From assembly GCA_022599995.1 (NCBI GenBank), contig JAHZLG010000092.1:1-6930 (forward strand): DNA of 6,930 nucleotides. Direction: 5' to 3'. The notes under the pieces were generated by a model. It did not search any database. It was not told where the DNA came from and saw nothing but the letters and a program-made list of their open reading frames with translations. The DNA comes from Alphaproteobacteria bacterium. Lineage in GTDB: Bacteria > Pseudomonadota > Alphaproteobacteria > CBDBCS01 > JAHZLG01. The first letter of the stretch is position 1. Each line of letters opens with the position of its first letter. A program made the position numbers and the translations under genes. This document shows, piece by piece, positions 5,666-6,930 of the stretch.

Positions 5666-5848
5666 ATGGCCAGCTCTTATCACGCACGCTTTTCGGCGAG
5701 ACAGGGAAAAGGTAGCCTCCATCAACTTGTTATCCTCGTTTTATCACTTTTTTGTGTCCTGCCTTGTGAGGACAGAGCAGAATTTGCTATTTTGCAATAC
5801 GTTGGTGCGTTTCTGTCTCTGATCGTGCTCGTTGCTGTTGGTCGCTGA
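5666..5848 (+). CDS. Possible 60-residue membrane protein, weak
   Basis: From ATG 5666 the frame gives 60 residues. After a basic start (HARFSARQGKG) there are two hydrophobic stretches, about LHQLVILVLSLFCVLPC and FAILQYVGAFLSLIVLVAV, separated by acidic CEDRAE. This could be a two-helix small membrane protein. No family is recognised, no ribosome site precedes the ATG, and the T-rich sequence alone would yield hydrophobic codons. The rest of the 330-nt gap (5626-5955) holds only the thioredoxin stem-loops and a signal-like frame starting at 5907. Confidence 0.22.
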   Translation: MASSYHARFSARQGKGSLHQLVILVLSLFCVLPCEDRAEFAILQYVGAFLSLIVLVAVGR

Positions 5849-5906
5849 CAGTGCTTGAACCTCTTCTCTCTTTTCATTCTGCCCCACACCTGTCGTTTGT
5901 CTACGC

Positions 5907-5987
5907 ATGTATTCGCTTGCCATCTTCATACTGCTGACCTGTATAGCTTGTTCTTATGCCCCGCATCGTTCGTCTTCTTTCTGTTGA
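5907..5987 (+). other. Short signal-peptide-like frame overlapping the next gene out of frame
   Basis: ATG 5907 opens a 26-codon frame whose first 18 residues, MYSLAIFILLTCIACSYA, are strongly hydrophobic and end in a plausible SYA cleavage site. It stops at TGA 5985-5987, inside the following gene. Dropping one C from CCCC at 5959-5962 would join it in frame to RIVRLLSVES, the second residue onward of the Ig-like protein. The n-region has no Lys or Arg and there is no ribosome site, which weakens the case. It may be the real start of a secreted protein with a frameshift, or chance. Confidence 0.35.
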
Positions 5988-6726
5988 ATCGACTGCCTCG
6001 CCGACCATCTTTGAGTCGACGATGAAGGTAACATTCACAGCCCCTGTTTCCGGATTGTCGAAGGAAGACTTTATGCTGGTCGGGCAGGAGCACGCTGTCG
6101 AGAGCATGCACATCAACAGCATCCAAGCGGGCAGCAACGAAGCCGAGTATTTTGTCTCGATTGAACGCCAAATCCAGCAAGACCTGCCCGAAGAAGGAGG
6201 CGAAGCTGTTGACCTGTGGAGCAGCATATTTGGCTTGCCCTCGCTAGAGCCCGTTGTGCCACTGCATCCGGACGCCTTTCATGACAGCAATACCTACCTC
6301 ACGGTACGGTCTGGGCTAACCGATGAACAAGGGCATCTGATTCTAGACGTCGAGGTGTTCGGAGGAGGCATCATTGCCCCTGTCACCTTTGCGCCTGCGT
6401 CGGCTGAGTTGTTGCTCTTGCTGACCGATCAGCTTGGTGGCTACCCCCAACCGGCAGGGGAATTCGGCGAGCAGGCAGCCCCCTTCTATTCCAAAGGCAT
6501 TGATTTTGATGCCTTGCTTGCCACACTCACTGATGGTGAAGGGTTGTCAAGCACTGATGCCGCTGCGTTGCCTTCCAGTGATACCCTTGTCACCCAACGC
6601 CCTGCAGCACAGGGGACGGAGCAAGGCAGTATCGCCACGACCGAGGCAGTTTCAGGCGATTTGACCCACAACACGCTAGATACGATTGAGTCCCTTTTTG
6701 ACAATGGTGATCACACGATTGTCTAG
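5956..6726 (+). CDS. Acidic protein with Ig-like N-terminal pattern, function unknown
   Basis: 256 residues. The first 70 residues (IVRLLSVESTASPTI, MKVTFTAPVSGLSKEDFML, then MHINSIQAGSNEAEYFVSIE) match the strand pattern of bacterial Ig-like repeats found in large secreted or surface proteins, where V-x-F-x-x-P-V-S-G-x-x-x-x-D-F is typical. YLTVRSGLTDEQGHLILDVEV (114-134, in part) resembles the closing strands of the same domain, so residues about 71-112 may be an insertion. The remainder is acidic and rich in Gly, Ser, Thr, Ala and Asp, with one hydrophobic patch ELLLLLTDQL (151-160) and no anchor. An in-frame stop at 5944-5946 limits the start to ATG 5956 or to Met23 (6022). There is no Shine-Dalgarno sequence and no signal peptide in this frame, odd for such a domain. 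It could be a cytoplasmic protein, a fragment of a larger surface protein, or a gene disrupted by frameshift upstream. Coding looks real because the frame is long and closed by TAG. Confidence 0.6.
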   Translation: MPRIVRLLSVESTASPTIFESTMKVTFTAPVSGLSKEDFMLVGQEHAVESMHINSIQAGSNEAEYFVSIERQIQQDLPEEGGEAVDLWSSIFGLPSLEPVVPLHPDAFHDSNTYLTVRSGLTDEQGHLILDVEVFGGGIIAPVTFAPASAELLLLLTDQLGGYPQPAGEFGEQAAPFYSKGIDFDALLATLTDGEGLSSTDAAALPSSDTLVTQRPAAQGTEQGSIATTEAVSGDLTHNTLDTIESLFDNGDHTIV

Positions 6727-6767
6727 CCCCTCGCGGGATAGTCCGGGCGTTGCAGGTTGCCCCTCAG

Positions 6768-6925
6768 GAGCAACAAGAGAGGGTGAGCAACACAGCTTGC
6801 CTAGCAGAGCAACAAGAGGGGCTGAGCAACACAGCTTGCCTAGCAAGAGCAACAAGACGGAGTGAGCAACACAGCTTGCCCCTCAAGAGCACAAGAGGGG
6901 GGGAGCAACACAGGTTGCCTAGCAA
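6768..6925. repeat. 39-40 bp minisatellite, four copies, reaching near the window edge
   Basis: Copies at 6768-6806, 6807-6846, 6847-6886 and 6887-6925. Each begins GAGCAACAAGAG (GAGCACAAGAG in the last) and contains GAGCAACACAGCTTGCC followed by TAGCA or CTCAA. A partial copy (CAGGTTGCCCCTCAG, 6753-6767) precedes the array. Each unit itself carries GAGCAACA twice, so the 39-mer arose from a shorter duplication. CTTGC-CTA-GCAAG at one unit junction (6836-6848) can form a small stem-loop. There are no unique spacers, so this is not a CRISPR array. It follows the Ig-like gene by about 40 nt and may continue beyond the window. Confidence 0.9.
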
Positions 6926-6930
6926 GCGCA

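Noticed and set aside
6768..6925. CRISPR array
   Set aside because: Units are contiguous 39-40 bp copies without unique spacers, and no cas gene is present in the window.

Overview
The window looks like part of an alphaproteobacterial chromosome, probably of the Rhodospirillales or a related group. Three things point there. The PstS-like protein has the form common in that class (ESTGTGGG followed by LFCAG, then GPPPTSGTR). AccB carries the YLSPEPGA segment in its biotinyl domain. The gene order aroQ-accB-accC is also familiar from that class. This placement comes from remembered family sequences, not from a search. Base composition is moderately GC-rich by eye, with no obvious foreign block in the main genes.

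Layout from left to right. (1) Positions 1-693, minus strand: the 5' two-thirds of a periplasmic phosphate-binding protein gene, cut by the window edge. (2) Positions 694-1050: no gene; an A10/T10 homopolymer just upstream of that start, and about 150 bp of degenerate CCTGTCTCTG repeats. (3) Positions 1051-1773, minus strand: an Asp/Glu/hydantoin racemase superfamily protein. (4) Positions 1774-2016: a G-rich 18-bp tandem repeat and an inverted repeat. (5) Positions 2017-2089, plus strand: tRNA-Lys(UUU). (6) Positions 2226-4825, plus strand: aroQ, then accB and accC only 4 nt apart. (7) Positions 4826-5301: no gene; mainly short tandem repeats. (8) Positions 5302-5625: a thioredoxin with a WCSPC active site. 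(9) Positions 5626-5955: possible stem-loops and a weak two-helix membrane ORF. (10) Positions 5956-6726: an acidic protein with an Ig-like opening and no signal peptide of its own. (11) From 6768 to the window edge: a 39-40 bp minisatellite.

The genes that clearly work together are accB and accC. They encode the biotin carrier and the biotin carboxylase of acetyl-CoA carboxylase, the first step of fatty-acid synthesis. aroQ supplies the third step of the shikimate pathway and sits 160 nt upstream, separated by a repeat and G12 tract and a candidate promoter. The other genes are single housekeeping or accessory genes with no visible functional link.

I do not see a new multi-gene system. The most distinctive features are these: most intergenic gaps hold their own tandem array with an unrelated unit; AccC has Val where the usual HPGYGF motif has Tyr82; and a signal-peptide-like reading frame runs into the Ig-like gene out of frame, repairable by removing one C from a C4 run. 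Strong Shine-Dalgarno sequences are rare in the window, so several starts are less certain than usual.
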